Below are positions 24,845-36,340 of a stretch of 64,000 nucleotides of DNA, one piece after another. This DNA comes from Acidihalobacter aeolianus (GTDB taxonomy: Bacteria; Pseudomonadota; Gammaproteobacteria; DSM-5130; Acidihalobacteraceae), in assembly GCF_001753165.1 (NCBI RefSeq), contig NZ_CP017448.1, forward strand, positions 1,444,462 through 1,508,461, written 5' to 3'. The notes under the pieces were generated by a model. The model saw only the letters and a list, made by a program, of their open reading frames with translations. It was not told the DNA's origin and ran no database searches. Made by a program: the position numbers and the translations under genes. Position 1 is the first letter of the stretch; each line of letters opens with the position of its first letter.

Positions 24845-27352
24845 TTATTTGGCTGAATGTGGATGTAGGCGCGTATTGCTGGTGCCCAGATAACCTTGTT
24901 TGAATTTTGCCTTGTGATCCATTAAGTGATGGCTGCCGAGTTTGGCGATGTCCAGTACCACCATCCAGATCAGGTTATAAACCCAAACCCACGCGATATC
25001 GCCCCATGGTAGAGCGGGCACCAGCCAACCAAACCCGGTCATCAGGACAGCTAACACTTGGGTGGCGATGATTGCGCCGAAAAGAGGCCATGCAGGGTAA
25101 GGCGCGCGCCAAAAACTATTTCTGTTGCGCGTCACGAACAACATGAGATGCCCACCCACCACGAGCTGTAAAAACACGGCTGTTTGCAAATGAGGGGTGT
25201 CCATATGCATCAGGCGGTCGCCGATATACATCAGGCCGAAGGTTTGTGCGACCGACAAAAAGCCCAAGATGCTGGAAAGGCTGAGCACACGATGCATATC
25301 CCAGCGAACCGGTTTAGGACTTAACCAGGTATTGTCATAAGCAATTGTCATGATGGGGATGTCATCGAGCAAGGCGAGCACGATAATCATGACTGCGGTT
25401 AATGGGTAGATTCCAAAAATGATCATTGCAAGGACGACGAATACCATGATGTCGATCGTCATCGCGATGCGATAAATCGTGTAACTGTTCATCCGTTCGA
25501 AAATGCGTCTTGCCTCCTCGACGGCGCGAATGATGACCGATAACCCCGGTGCGGTAAGAATCAAGTCCGCAGCCGCGCGAGCGGCATCGGTCGCGCCAGA
25601 AACTGCAATCCCCACGTCGGCCTGCTTGAGTGCGGGGGCGTCATTGACTCCGTCGCCGGTCATGGCGACCAGATGGCCGCGTTCCTGCAGCGCCTTGACG
25701 ATAGCGTACTTGTGTTCCGGGAAAACCTGGGCGAAGCCGTCGGTCTGCTCGATGCGTTCGGCGGCGTCGCTGGAAAGGTGTCCTTGCGAGGCGGCTTGGG
25801 TGAGCAGTTCGTTGGCGGGTTGGATTTTCGTGCCCAAGTCAAGCTGCCCTGCAATTTCGCGGGCGATGGCGGTATTGTCGCCGGTCACCATCTTGACCGC
25901 GATGCCGTGCTCGCCGGCCTGCCGGATGGTTTCCTTGGAGTCCTCGCGCGGCGGGTCGAACAGCGGCAGGATGCCGAGGAAATTCCAACTATTGCCGTCG
26001 TCGTCGGAGCGCGCCACGCCGAGGGTGCGATAGCCCTTGGCGGCGAATTCGTTGACCAGCTCGTCGGCGCGCGCGGCGTCGTCGCCGGCGAGCTTGGCCA
26101 GCTGCATGACCACCTGCGGCGCCCCCTTGGTGGTTCTGAAGGTCTTGCCGTCCGGCCCCTTGAGCTGTCCCTCGGTACGCTTGTTCACCGGATCGAAAGG
26201 GGTGAAGCCAGTCTGCGTGTAGCCGTCCAGCACCTTGGGATCGCTCAGGCCGCCGATCACCGCGAGGTCGATGGCATCCTTGTCCTCGGCCTTGGAGGCC
26301 AGCGCCCCGGCCAGGATCAGCGCCTGTGCGTCGGCGGCGGCGAATACCGCGGGCTCGCCCAGGGTGAGCTTGTTCTGGGTGAGTGTGCCGGTCTTGTCGG
26401 AGCAGAGGATGTCGATGCCGGCCATTTCCTCGATCGACTGCAGTCGCGAAACGATGGCTTTAAGTTTAGAAAGCGCGAGAGCACCTAACGCCATTGTGAT
26501 GGATAAAACGGCTGGCATGGCGACGGGTATGGAGGCAATGACCAGTATCAAGACAAATTGCACCAGCTTGAGAAAAGGTTCTCCCCGGAACAGTTCGACA
26601 CCGATCAAGATTATGGATAACCCAACGGCAACGAAAATGAGGAAGTCGCCGATACGCATCACCGCTTTTTGGAAGTGCGAGACAGCCCCAGCATCCTGGA
26701 CCAGCTTGGCGGTGTGCCCAAAGAAGGTGTCGCCTCCAGTGGCGGTGACAACGGCAAGCATCTCGCCCTGCTTGGCGACCGAGCCGGAATAGGCGATCTC
26801 GCCGATCTTCTTGCTCACCGGCAGGGATTCACCGGTCAGCGCGGACTGGTCGATGGACAGGTATTCGCCTTCGATCAGCTTGGCATCGGCGGGAATGATG
26901 TCGCCTAGGCGCAGGCGCAGCACATCGCCGGGCACCAGGGCGGCGGCGTCGATCTCGCCCCACTGACCGTCACGCAGTGCGCGCGCCTTGAGCGCAAGCT
27001 GGCTTTTCAGTGCTTCTAAAGCATTGGCAGCTTTATGTTCCTCCCAAAAACCAATTAATGCGTTAAAGATCAATAACACCATGATGATTGTGAGGTCGGT
27101 CCAATGACCGATAATTGCCGATAGGATCGCTGCTACCTCGATCATCCACGGGATCGGTCCCCAGAAATAACTGAAGAATCGCATCAGTGGACTGACTTTC
27201 TTTTCCACCAGGGCATTGGGGCCGAACTGTGTAAGCCTGGCCTGGGCCTCCTGCGAGGCGAGCCCCTTGGCGGAGGTTTCCAGGCGGGCATAAAGGTCGT
27301 CGGCGCTGAGCTGTTCGGCGGCCTTGCTGTCGATACTGTCGACCACAGGCAT
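24845..27352 (-). CDS. Plasma-membrane type (P3A) proton-exporting P-type ATPase
   Basis: The 835-residue protein shows the P-type signatures: SALTGESLPVSK in the actuator domain, CSDKTGTLTQ with the phosphorylated D319, KGAPQVV in the nucleotide domain and TGDGVNDAPALKQADVGIAV. Length, the WGPIPWMIEVAAILS first helices and the lack of metal-binding N-terminal domains fit the fungal/archaeal-type H+-ATPase class. Such pumps help keep the cytoplasm neutral. ATG 27352 follows GAGGAGA. Base composition switches along the gene: the helix-coding stretches (24845-25600, 26455-26760, 27000-27200) are AT-richer than the cytoplasmic domains. Confidence 0.9.
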   Translation of the reverse strand: MPVVDSIDSKAAEQLSADDLYARLETSAKGLASQEAQARLTQFGPNALVEKKVSPLMRFFSYFWGPIPWMIEVAAILSAIIGHWTDLTIIMVLLIFNALIGFWEEHKAANALEALKSQLALKARALRDGQWGEIDAAALVPGDVLRLRLGDIIPADAKLIEGEYLSIDQSALTGESLPVSKKIGEIAYSGSVAKQGEMLAVVTATGGDTFFGHTAKLVQDAGAVSHFQKAVMRIGDFLIFVAVGLSIILIGVELFRGEPFLKLVQFVLILVIASIPVAMPAVLSITMALGALALSKLKAIVSRLQSIEEMAGIDILCSDKTGTLTQNKLTLGEPAVFAAADAQALILAGALASKAEDKDAIDLAVIGGLSDPKVLDGYTQTGFTPFDPVNKRTEGQLKGPDGKTFRTTKGAPQVVMQLAKLAGDDAARADELVNEFAAKGYRTLGVARSDDDGNSWNFLGILPLFDPPREDSKETIRQAGEHGIAVKMVTGDNTAIAREIAGQLDLGTKIQPANELLTQAASQGHLSSDAAERIEQTDGFAQVFPEHKYAIVKALQERGHLVAMTGDGVNDAPALKQADVGIAVSGATDAARAAADLILTAPGLSVIIRAVEEARRIFERMNSYTIYRIAMTIDIMVFVVLAMIIFGIYPLTAVMIIVLALLDDIPIMTIAYDNTWLSPKPVRWDMHRVLSLSSILGFLSVAQTFGLMYIGDRLMHMDTPHLQTAVFLQLVVGGHLMLFVTRNRNSFWRAPYPAWPLFGAIIATQVLAVLMTGFGWLVPALPWGDIAWVWVYNLIWMVVLDIAKLGSHHLMDHKAKFKQGYLGTSNTRLHPHSAK

Positions 27353-27357
27353 TCTCC

Positions 27358-28155
27358 TCAGGGTGCAATCATGCCGTTGTCGAGGTAGGCCTCGGCATAG
27401 GCGAAGACGATGTCGGGATCGGGACGGATCAGGTCGTGGGCCTTGTCCGCATAGTCGAGTCGGGTCAGCAGATCCTTGATGACGTTGAGCCGGGCCAGCT
27501 TCTTGTCGTCGGCGCGCACCACGGTCCACGGTGCGAGCGCGCTGTGCGTGCGCGCGAACATGTCGTTGCGCGCCTGGCTGTAGTCGTCCCAGTGCTTCTG
27601 CGCCGCAGCGTCGATGGGGCTCATCTTCCACTGCTTGAGCGGATCGGTGCGCCGTGCGGCAAGTCGTTGCTTCTGTTCGTGCTTGCTGATGTCGAGGTAG
27701 TACTTGAACAGATGCACGCCGGAGCGGATCAGCATCTGCTCGAAGGCCGGCACCGTTTCCATGAATTCCTCGTACTCGTCCGTGGTGCAGAAATCCATCA
27801 CGTGCTCGACGCCGGCCCGGTTGTACCAGCTGCGGTTGAACAGGACCATTTCCTCGGCGGCCGGCAGGTGCGGTGCGTAGCGTTGGAAGTACCAGCTGGT
27901 GCGGTCGCGCTCGGAGGGTTTGCCGAGGGCGACGACACGCGTTTCGCGTGGCGACAGATGCTGCACAATGCGCTTGATGGTGCCGTCCTTGCCCCCGCTG
28001 TCGCGGCCCTCGAAGATCACCAGGATGCGGTCGCCATGGGAGATGAAGTGCTTCTGCAGCTTGACCAGCTCGATTTGCAGTGCGTGCAGTTCGCGCTTGT
28101 AGTCCTTTTTTGCAGGCGAAGGCGGATACGGGGGGGCGTTGCGGTGTTTGGACAT
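27358..28155 (-). CDS. ppk2: Polyphosphate kinase 2 family protein
   Basis: The 265-residue protein has the PPK2 Walker A loop FEGRDSGGKDGTIKRI (48-63), the Walker B/lid parts MVLFNRSWYNRAGVEHVMDF and the DISKHEQKQRLAARRTDPLKQWKMS motif. PPK2 enzymes transfer phosphate between polyphosphate and nucleotides, refilling ATP or GTP pools. ATG 28155 is preferred; a TTG further upstream (28197) is possible, and no good ribosome site marks either. Only 5 bp separate it from the H+-ATPase, which suggests co-expression. Confidence 0.9.
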   Translation of the reverse strand: MSKHRNAPPYPPSPAKKDYKRELHALQIELVKLQKHFISHGDRILVIFEGRDSGGKDGTIKRIVQHLSPRETRVVALGKPSERDRTSWYFQRYAPHLPAAEEMVLFNRSWYNRAGVEHVMDFCTTDEYEEFMETVPAFEQMLIRSGVHLFKYYLDISKHEQKQRLAARRTDPLKQWKMSPIDAAAQKHWDDYSQARNDMFARTHSALAPWTVVRADDKKLARLNVIKDLLTRLDYADKAHDLIRPDPDIVFAYAEAYLDNGMIAP

Positions 28156-28273
28156 GTTGACTGGGTCGCAGGGTTGGGATGATCGAATAAAACCCAAGTT
28201 TATTGGACTCTACGCCAGTTCGATGACTGGGCAGCCCGCGGGTTCTGGATCATCGACGTTTAATTGATTTAGG

Positions 28274-29014
28274 TTAATGAATCGTCTTTCCCGCCCCGCT
28301 GCGGGGCGGTTCCGGCTCGTGGGGCTCGAGATGGGACTCGGCCTTGTGCAGCAGGCGTTCGAGATCGACGACTTGGATGTGTCCGGCAGCGGTCTGGATG
28401 ATGCCCTCGTGCTTGAAGCGGTTGAGCAGGCGATTCACCACCACGCGCACGCTGCCGATCAGCCGGGCGATGTCGTCGTGTACCAGGCCGTGCAGCAGGC
28501 CGTGCGGACCGTCGTCGGTTTCGATGTGCCGCAGGAGCAGGTGCGCGAGACGGGCGGAGGTCTCGTGCAGCGCCAGATCCTCGGCCAGTTCGGCGAGTTC
28601 CCGGAGGCGCGCCGCGGCGGCGAGCATCATCGACTGGCGCAGCATGGGGTAGCGGTGCATCCAGGCGTGCCAACGGTTCAGCGGTGCGGATACGACTTCG
28701 GTCTCATCCAGTGTTTCCGCGATTACCTGATGCGGCTTGCCGTCGAGCAGCGTGATGATGTTGTGGCCATCGCCCGGACGCAGCAGGTACAGCGTGATGA
28801 TGCGTGCCGTGACCGGGTGCTCCGCCTCCACGCGGACCCGGCCACGCAGCAGCAGATAGAAACGCTCCGCCGTGTCGGCGGCGGGCATGACCTGCAAGCG
28901 CTTGGGCCACTGCACAGGGTGCAGACCGTTGGCGATTTCGCGCAGTTCGTGTTCCTGCAGCGCGGCGAACATGGGCAGTATGCGCAGCCGCGAGCTGTCC
29001 GGCGGCGGGCTCAT
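28274..29014 (-). CDS. Crp/Fnr-family transcriptional regulator
   Basis: The 246-residue protein has an N-terminal cyclic-nucleotide-type beta barrel (residues 15-110) and a C-terminal winged helix (179-205: HDDIARLIGSVRVVVNRLLNRFKHEG). It lacks the cysteines needed for an FNR-type Fe-S cluster, and the phosphate-binding cassette of Crp is not conserved, so the signal is unknown. ATG 29014 has a GGAGAG ribosome site; an earlier in-frame ATG would overlap enolase. Position inside the energy gene block suggests it controls those genes. Confidence 0.85.
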   Translation of the reverse strand: MSPPPDSSRLRILPMFAALQEHELREIANGLHPVQWPKRLQVMPAADTAERFYLLLRGRVRVEAEHPVTARIITLYLLRPGDGHNIITLLDGKPHQVIAETLDETEVVSAPLNRWHAWMHRYPMLRQSMMLAAAARLRELAELAEDLALHETSARLAHLLLRHIETDDGPHGLLHGLVHDDIARLIGSVRVVVNRLLNRFKHEGIIQTAAGHIQVVDLERLLHKAESHLEPHEPEPPRSGAGKTIH

Positions 29015-29039
29015 GCGCGTCTCTCCGCTGCCGGGCACA

Positions 29040-31803
<2,764 letters not shown>

Positions 31804-31804
31804 G

Positions 31805-32704
31805 TCAATGCCCGCGGTAGATCTGCAGCGCCTGTTCCAGCGTCGCGTCCTCGACGCTGAGTGCGCTGATCGCGTTGCACAGACGGATGGCTTCGTCGAG
31901 AGAGCGCTGGTGGATATTACGCCCGGTGGCGCTGCCAGCGATACCGGCAGCGTGAATCTGAGTATGCAGACGTTCGAGAAAACCTTCGGCCGTAGTCTCT
32001 CCGCCGCCCGCGCAGACGACGCCAGTCCGTCCGGCTGCGCGTACCGCCTCGCGCAGCACTCCGGCTTCGCCCCGGGGAGCGTTCACCTTGGCGAAATCAG
32101 CACCCAGGCAGGCGACCAGCCCGGCGACACCGGCGATCAGATGCGGATCGTGCTCGTCCGTGATCTGCTGGCCGCGCGGGTATGCCCAGATGACTGCGAG
32201 CATGCCGTGCTGATGCGCTTCGAAGATGATGCGGGCCGCTTCGGCCAGCATGACGGATTCGTGCTGGCTGCCTGGATAGATGGTGTAGCCGACGCCGAGA
32301 ATGTTGAGCCCGGAGCTGTCGCGCAGACGGACGATCTGCGACACCTCGTGCCACTGGCGACTCAGGGGGTCGCCCGCGGCGGTAGGTATCAGATTGGTCT
32401 TGGCGTTGAGCTTGACCAGATAGGGAATGGTGGCGTAGTCCGGTCCGTAACGGGCGATCAGGCCAAGCTGGGTGGCGAACAGGCCGATGCGTGCCTGCGA
32501 GGCGATGCGGAACAGATGCTCCGGATCGCCGTCGTCCTCGGCCACGTCATCGCCGATGAAATCGTTGTTGAGGTGTTCGACCTTCTGATCTCCGGCCATC
32601 AGCATCAGCCGTCCGCTGCCCTGCGTGGCGCGGTCTATGTTGGTGAGATAGGTCAGCCGCTCGCCGTCGGGGACATCGGCGGGCACGTGGAATCTGGCGG
32701 TCAT
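31805..32704 (-). CDS. fbaB: Class I (DhnA/FbaB-type) fructose-bisphosphate aldolase
   Basis: The 299-residue barrel protein belongs to the DhnA/FbaB aldolase group: MAGDQKVEHLN at the start of the barrel, the YLVKLNAKTNL lysine strand, DFAKVNAPRG carrying the candidate Schiff-base lysine, and a closing GSATGRNIHQR phosphate-binding loop. It splits fructose 1,6-bisphosphate or a related sugar phosphate. ATG 32704 has an AAGGAG site. It is followed directly by pyruvate kinase and enolase. Confidence 0.82.
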   Translation of the reverse strand: MTARFHVPADVPDGERLTYLTNIDRATQGSGRLMLMAGDQKVEHLNNDFIGDDVAEDDGDPEHLFRIASQARIGLFATQLGLIARYGPDYATIPYLVKLNAKTNLIPTAAGDPLSRQWHEVSQIVRLRDSSGLNILGVGYTIYPGSQHESVMLAEAARIIFEAHQHGMLAVIWAYPRGQQITDEHDPHLIAGVAGLVACLGADFAKVNAPRGEAGVLREAVRAAGRTGVVCAGGGETTAEGFLERLHTQIHAAGIAGSATGRNIHQRSLDEAIRLCNAISALSVEDATLEQALQIYRGH

Positions 32705-32742
32705 GGCGGTCTCCTTGTCGGGTGTGCGCACGGCCCGCCCGT

Positions 32743-34116
32743 TCAGGGTTTTTCCAGGCGTCGGCGCAGGGCCTCGCCGGTGGCGGCGACGATGGGGTGC
32801 ACGGGCGCGGTCAGCCGTGGATGGCTGCCGAACTGGAAGCTGGCAAGGTCGGTGGCGGTCGCGCGCAGCTGGATGGCAACGGCGAGGATGTTGAGTATTT
32901 CGGCCGTCGTCGGGCCGCCGATCACCTGCCCGCCGATCAGCCGCTCGCTATTGGCGTCGAACACCAGCCGACAGTGCAGTTCGTGGGTTCCGGGCATGGT
33001 GGCCGGATGATGATCGGGCATGCGGATGTCGCCAGTGAAGACCTCGAAGCCGATGTTCTCGGCGCTCGCCTCGGTGAGCCCGGCCACGCCGAAGGCCAGT
33101 TCGTCGATCTGGCTGGCGTACACGGAGATGGAGCCGGCGTTGCTGCGCGGTAGCTTGAGGCCGTAGAGATTCATCCCCGCAATGCGTCCCTCGGCGGCGG
33201 CCTGCGAGGCGAGCAGGGCGTGGTTGGCATGGCGGGTGAAGAAATCCTGTTTGTGCGCGCAGTCGCCGACTGCGAAGACGTGAGGATCTTCGCGGCTTTG
33301 CTGGAAGCCGTCGACCCAGACCCCGCCTGAGCGCGACAGGGTCAGCCCCATGTCACCGGCGAGCGTGGTGTTGGGGCGAGTGCCGATGGCGATCAGTACG
33401 GCTTCGGCAGCCAGCGTGCCGCCGTCGTTCAGGCGGATGCCGCCGACCCGCTTGGGGTCGGTGCCTGCGGTGATCGCTTCTACCGTGGCGCCGGTATGGA
33501 TGCGCACGCCGAGCGCGGTCAGGCGCTGTTCCACCGCGACGCAGGCGTCGAGGTCGAATGACGCGCCGAGGAGGTGCGGGCGCTGTTCGATGAGGTGTAC
33601 CTCGATCCCGCGTTTGCGCAGTTCGTCGGCGAATTCGACGCCGATGAATCCGCCGCCGAGGATGGCCAGGCGCTTGACGCCCGGCAGGGTTTCGCTGAGC
33701 AGCGTATCGAGATAGTCGTAATCCTTGTGTATCTCGAACACGCCCTGAAGGTCACGCCCCTCGATGGGGGGAACGAAGGGAGTGGAGCCGGTGGCGATGA
33801 CCAGGCGGTTCCAGGCGATTCGGCGGCCGTCCTCGAGCAGGGCGGTGCGTGCGTTGCGATCTGCCGATGCGATGCGCCCGGTGAGAATCTGCCCGCCGGC
33901 AGCCAGGAACGGGGCACGGCCGGCGAGGTCCTCGTCGGTGCCGCCGAGGGTGCCGAAGATATAGGGAATACCGCAGGGTACCACGGCCTCTTCCTCGGGA
34001 CGGATCAGGGTGACGTGGCGCGAGGGCCAGAATTGCGCGGCGGTGATGCCGCACATCATGCCGGCGGGGCCGCCGCCGACGATCAGGACGTCGGTTTCGA
34101 TGTCGTGGTCTTGCAT
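32743..34116 (-). CDS. FAD-dependent pyridine nucleotide-disulfide oxidoreductase (CoA-disulfide reductase/NADH oxidase-like)
   Basis: The 457-residue protein has an FAD-binding GGGPAGMMCG fold at the N-terminus, a single active-site cysteine (C48, VVPCGIPY) at the position used by CoA-disulfide reductases and NADH oxidases, a second nucleotide site (AILGGGFIGVEFAD) and the late FAD motif HVFAVGDCAH. It may regenerate NAD+ with oxygen or reduce CoA or polysulfide disulfides. ATG 34116 has a TGGAGA site. It precedes the aldolase in the same direction. Confidence 0.8.
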   Translation of the reverse strand: MQDHDIETDVLIVGGGPAGMMCGITAAQFWPSRHVTLIRPEEEAVVPCGIPYIFGTLGGTDEDLAGRAPFLAAGGQILTGRIASADRNARTALLEDGRRIAWNRLVIATGSTPFVPPIEGRDLQGVFEIHKDYDYLDTLLSETLPGVKRLAILGGGFIGVEFADELRKRGIEVHLIEQRPHLLGASFDLDACVAVEQRLTALGVRIHTGATVEAITAGTDPKRVGGIRLNDGGTLAAEAVLIAIGTRPNTTLAGDMGLTLSRSGGVWVDGFQQSREDPHVFAVGDCAHKQDFFTRHANHALLASQAAAEGRIAGMNLYGLKLPRSNAGSISVYASQIDELAFGVAGLTEASAENIGFEVFTGDIRMPDHHPATMPGTHELHCRLVFDANSERLIGGQVIGGPTTAEILNILAVAIQLRATATDLASFQFGSHPRLTAPVHPIVAATGEALRRRLEKP

Positions 34117-34245
34117 GCGCGTGTCTCCAGGGGGTTGCGCGTGCGCAGTGCCGGGCAGGCCGGCGTGCGAATGCGCATCAGTAGGCAGCGCACGGCGCGC
34201 AGGCGCCAGCGCTGAACGCCCCAGATTTGAGCGGGGTCAATATTT

Positions 34246-34280
34246 GTCCCGTGTCCCGTGTCCCGTGTCCCGTGTCCCAT
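34246..34280. repeat. 7-bp tandem repeat, five units of GTCCCGT
   Basis: Four exact GTCCCGT units and one GTCCCAT unit occupy 34246-34280, in the 168-bp gap between the Pta-like gene and the FAD oxidoreductase. The unit length is not a multiple of three, so copy number changes would alter spacing or reading frame. The sequence before it (GAGCGGGGTCAATATTTG) resembles short repeat-element debris. Confidence 0.8.
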
Positions 34281-34284
34281 TGCG

Positions 34285-35193
34285 TCACGCCTGCAGATCC
34301 CTGCGATGGTGGGCGACCCGGGCCAGCGAAAGCGAGGCGAGGCGCACAGCTTCGGGGTCCGAGCGTGAGGTCAGCACGATCGGTATCGTCGCGCCGAGGA
34401 CGATACCCGCGAAGCGGGCACCGGCCAGGTATTCCAGATCCTTGTACAGGATATTGCCGGAAACGAGGTCGGGTGCGAGCAGGATGTCGACGTCGCCGGC
34501 GACCGGGCTCTCTATGCCCTTGATGCTGGCCGATTCGCTGGAGATGGCATTGTCGAAGGCCAGTGGTCCGTCCACGATGGCGTTCCTGATCTGGCCGCGT
34601 TCGGACATCTTGGCGAGGCAGGCCGCGTCGATGGTCGAGGTGACGGCGGGATTGACCACCTCGATGGCCGACAAGGCCGCGGCCTTGGGACGGTCGGTGC
34701 CGAACAGGCGTACCAGATCGACGGCGTTCTGCAGGATTTGCGCCTTGGTGGCGAGGTCGGGGGTGATGTTGATCGCCGCGTCGGTGATGTAAAGCAGTTT
34801 GGGGTAGCGGTCCAGTTCGGCGGCGAAGACGTGCGAGATGCGTTCGGAGGTGCGTAGTTCTTTGATGATCGGATGCAGGAATTCTGCGGTGTGCAGATGT
34901 CCCTTCATCAGCAGCTTGACGCGGCCGGCCTTGGCCTCTTCCACTCCGGCTTCGGCGGCTTCCTCCGGGCTGTGCGCGTCGAGAATGGGGTGGTCGCAGC
35001 CGAGTTCCTCGCACATCGGCTCGATGATGCTGCGCTGCCCGATCAGCAACGGTTCGATCAGCCCCTCGCGGGCGGCCGAGATGGCCGCCTCGAGCACGTG
35101 ACGCTCGCTGGCATCCACCACGGCCGTCGGCGCCGGATCGATCTGTTTGGCCTCGCGGATGAAGTCGTCGAGTTGTCGGATGTCATTCGGCAT
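34285..35193 (-). CDS. Phosphate acetyl/butyryltransferase-family protein
   Basis: The 302-residue protein matches the short Pta/Ptb fold, with VDASERHVLEAAISAAREGL at the N-terminus, LLMKGHLHTAEFLHPI and a closing LAPDLVSGNILYKDLEYLAGA region. It would exchange acyl-CoA and acyl phosphate. The start overlaps the acetate kinase stop by 11 bp, which strongly suggests acetyl-CoA to acetyl phosphate to acetate plus ATP. Whether acetyl or butyryl is preferred cannot be read from the sequence. Confidence 0.82.
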   Translation of the reverse strand: MPNDIRQLDDFIREAKQIDPAPTAVVDASERHVLEAAISAAREGLIEPLLIGQRSIIEPMCEELGCDHPILDAHSPEEAAEAGVEEAKAGRVKLLMKGHLHTAEFLHPIIKELRTSERISHVFAAELDRYPKLLYITDAAINITPDLATKAQILQNAVDLVRLFGTDRPKAAALSAIEVVNPAVTSTIDAACLAKMSERGQIRNAIVDGPLAFDNAISSESASIKGIESPVAGDVDILLAPDLVSGNILYKDLEYLAGARFAGIVLGATIPIVLTSRSDPEAVRLASLSLARVAHHRRDLQA

Positions 35194-36340
35194 GGTGGGT
35201 AACCAGGGTTTCGTGGACGTGTCGGGCGATCATCGCATCCTCGTCGGTGGCGACGACCTCGACCGCACAGCGGGCGGTCGGTGTGGAGATTCGTTCGGCA
35301 TGGGTATCGTTGGCCAGGGTATCCAGCTCGATACCGAGATATTCGAGGCCGCGGCAGACCCTCCAGCGCACGGCGGCGGCGTGTTCGCCGATTCCGCCGG
35401 TGAACACCAGTCGGTCCAGGCCGCCGAGCACGGCGGCATAGGCGCCGATCGTCTTGCGTACGTGATAGGCGAACAAGGAAACGGCCAGCCTCGAGTCGGG
35501 CGTATCGTCTGCCAGCAGCGTGGCCATGTTGGCGCTGTGCCCGGAGACGCCTAGCAGGCCGGATTCGCGGTCAATCACATGCTCCAGCGCAGTGGGGTCC
35601 AACCCCTCGGTGCGTGCAAGGTAGAGCATGACGCCAGGATCCAGATCGCCGCTGCGGGTGCCCATCATAATGCCCCCGCTGGGGGTGAAGCCCATGCTGG
35701 TATCCACGCAGCGACCGTGCAGCACGGCGCTCAGACTGGCCCCATTACCGAGATGGGCGATCACCAGGCGACCGAGCGCGCGCGACCCCAGCTTGCGCAA
35801 TACGTATTCATAGGAAAGCCCGTGAAACCCGTAGCGGCGCAGGCCGGCTTCGCGGTAGCGCTGCGGCAGGGGCAGGGTGTGAGCTACCTCGGGCAATGTG
35901 GCGTGGAACGCGGTGTCGAAGCACGCGACCTGGGGGCTGTGCGGAAAATGGCGCAGGGCTGAGCGGATCGCGGCCAGCGCAGGCGGGTTGTGCAGCGGCG
36001 CGAGCGGCGTCACTGCATCGAGGCGATCGAGCAGTTCTGCGGTGACGAGGGCTGGGCGGTCTAGTCCTCCACCGTGTACCACGCGGTGACCGAGTGCATC
36101 GACCCGAGACGGGTTCAGCGCCTGAACCAATACAGGAAAAGCTTCGTGATGATCTGCCAACGGGCGATTTTCGGTATGGCCTTTGACCTCCAATGCGGCT
36201 TCCGGGCGTCCGATTTCGCTCGCGGAGGCCTCACCCAGGCGGATTTCGGTGCCGTCGTCGGCGATGCGGTAGAGCGCGAGTTTGAGCGAGGACGACCCCG
36301 CGTTGACGCACAGGCAGTGCAGCTCTTCCGCCGGGCTCAC
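35183..36340 (-). CDS. ackA: Acetate kinase
   Basis: The 385-residue protein has both family signatures: VNAGSSSLKLALY at the N-terminus and YGFHGLSYEY further on, plus HLGNGASL and GGIGEH near the end. It makes ATP from acetyl phosphate. The GTG start at 36340 overlaps the stop of the MFS gene and the 3' end overlaps the Pta-like gene, a tight three-gene operon. The chain is slightly shorter than E. coli AckA (400). Confidence 0.93.
   Translation of the reverse strand: MSPAEELHCLCVNAGSSSLKLALYRIADDGTEIRLGEASASEIGRPEAALEVKGHTENRPLADHHEAFPVLVQALNPSRVDALGHRVVHGGGLDRPALVTAELLDRLDAVTPLAPLHNPPALAAIRSALRHFPHSPQVACFDTAFHATLPEVAHTLPLPQRYREAGLRRYGFHGLSYEYVLRKLGSRALGRLVIAHLGNGASLSAVLHGRCVDTSMGFTPSGGIMMGTRSGDLDPGVMLYLARTEGLDPTALEHVIDRESGLLGVSGHSANMATLLADDTPDSRLAVSLFAYHVRKTIGAYAAVLGGLDRLVFTGGIGEHAAAVRWRVCRGLEYLGIELDTLANDTHAERISTPTARCAVEVVATDEDAMIARHVHETLVTHHAE

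Noticed and set aside
31805-32704. Assignment of the aldolase as a DeoC-type deoxyribose-phosphate aldolase
   Set aside because: The MAGDQKVEHLN and KLNAKTNL stretches and the glycolytic neighbours fit the DhnA/FbaB group better.
34246-34280. Tandem GTCCCGT units as a CRISPR-like array
   Set aside because: Units are 7 bp with no spacers; this is a simple tandem repeat.
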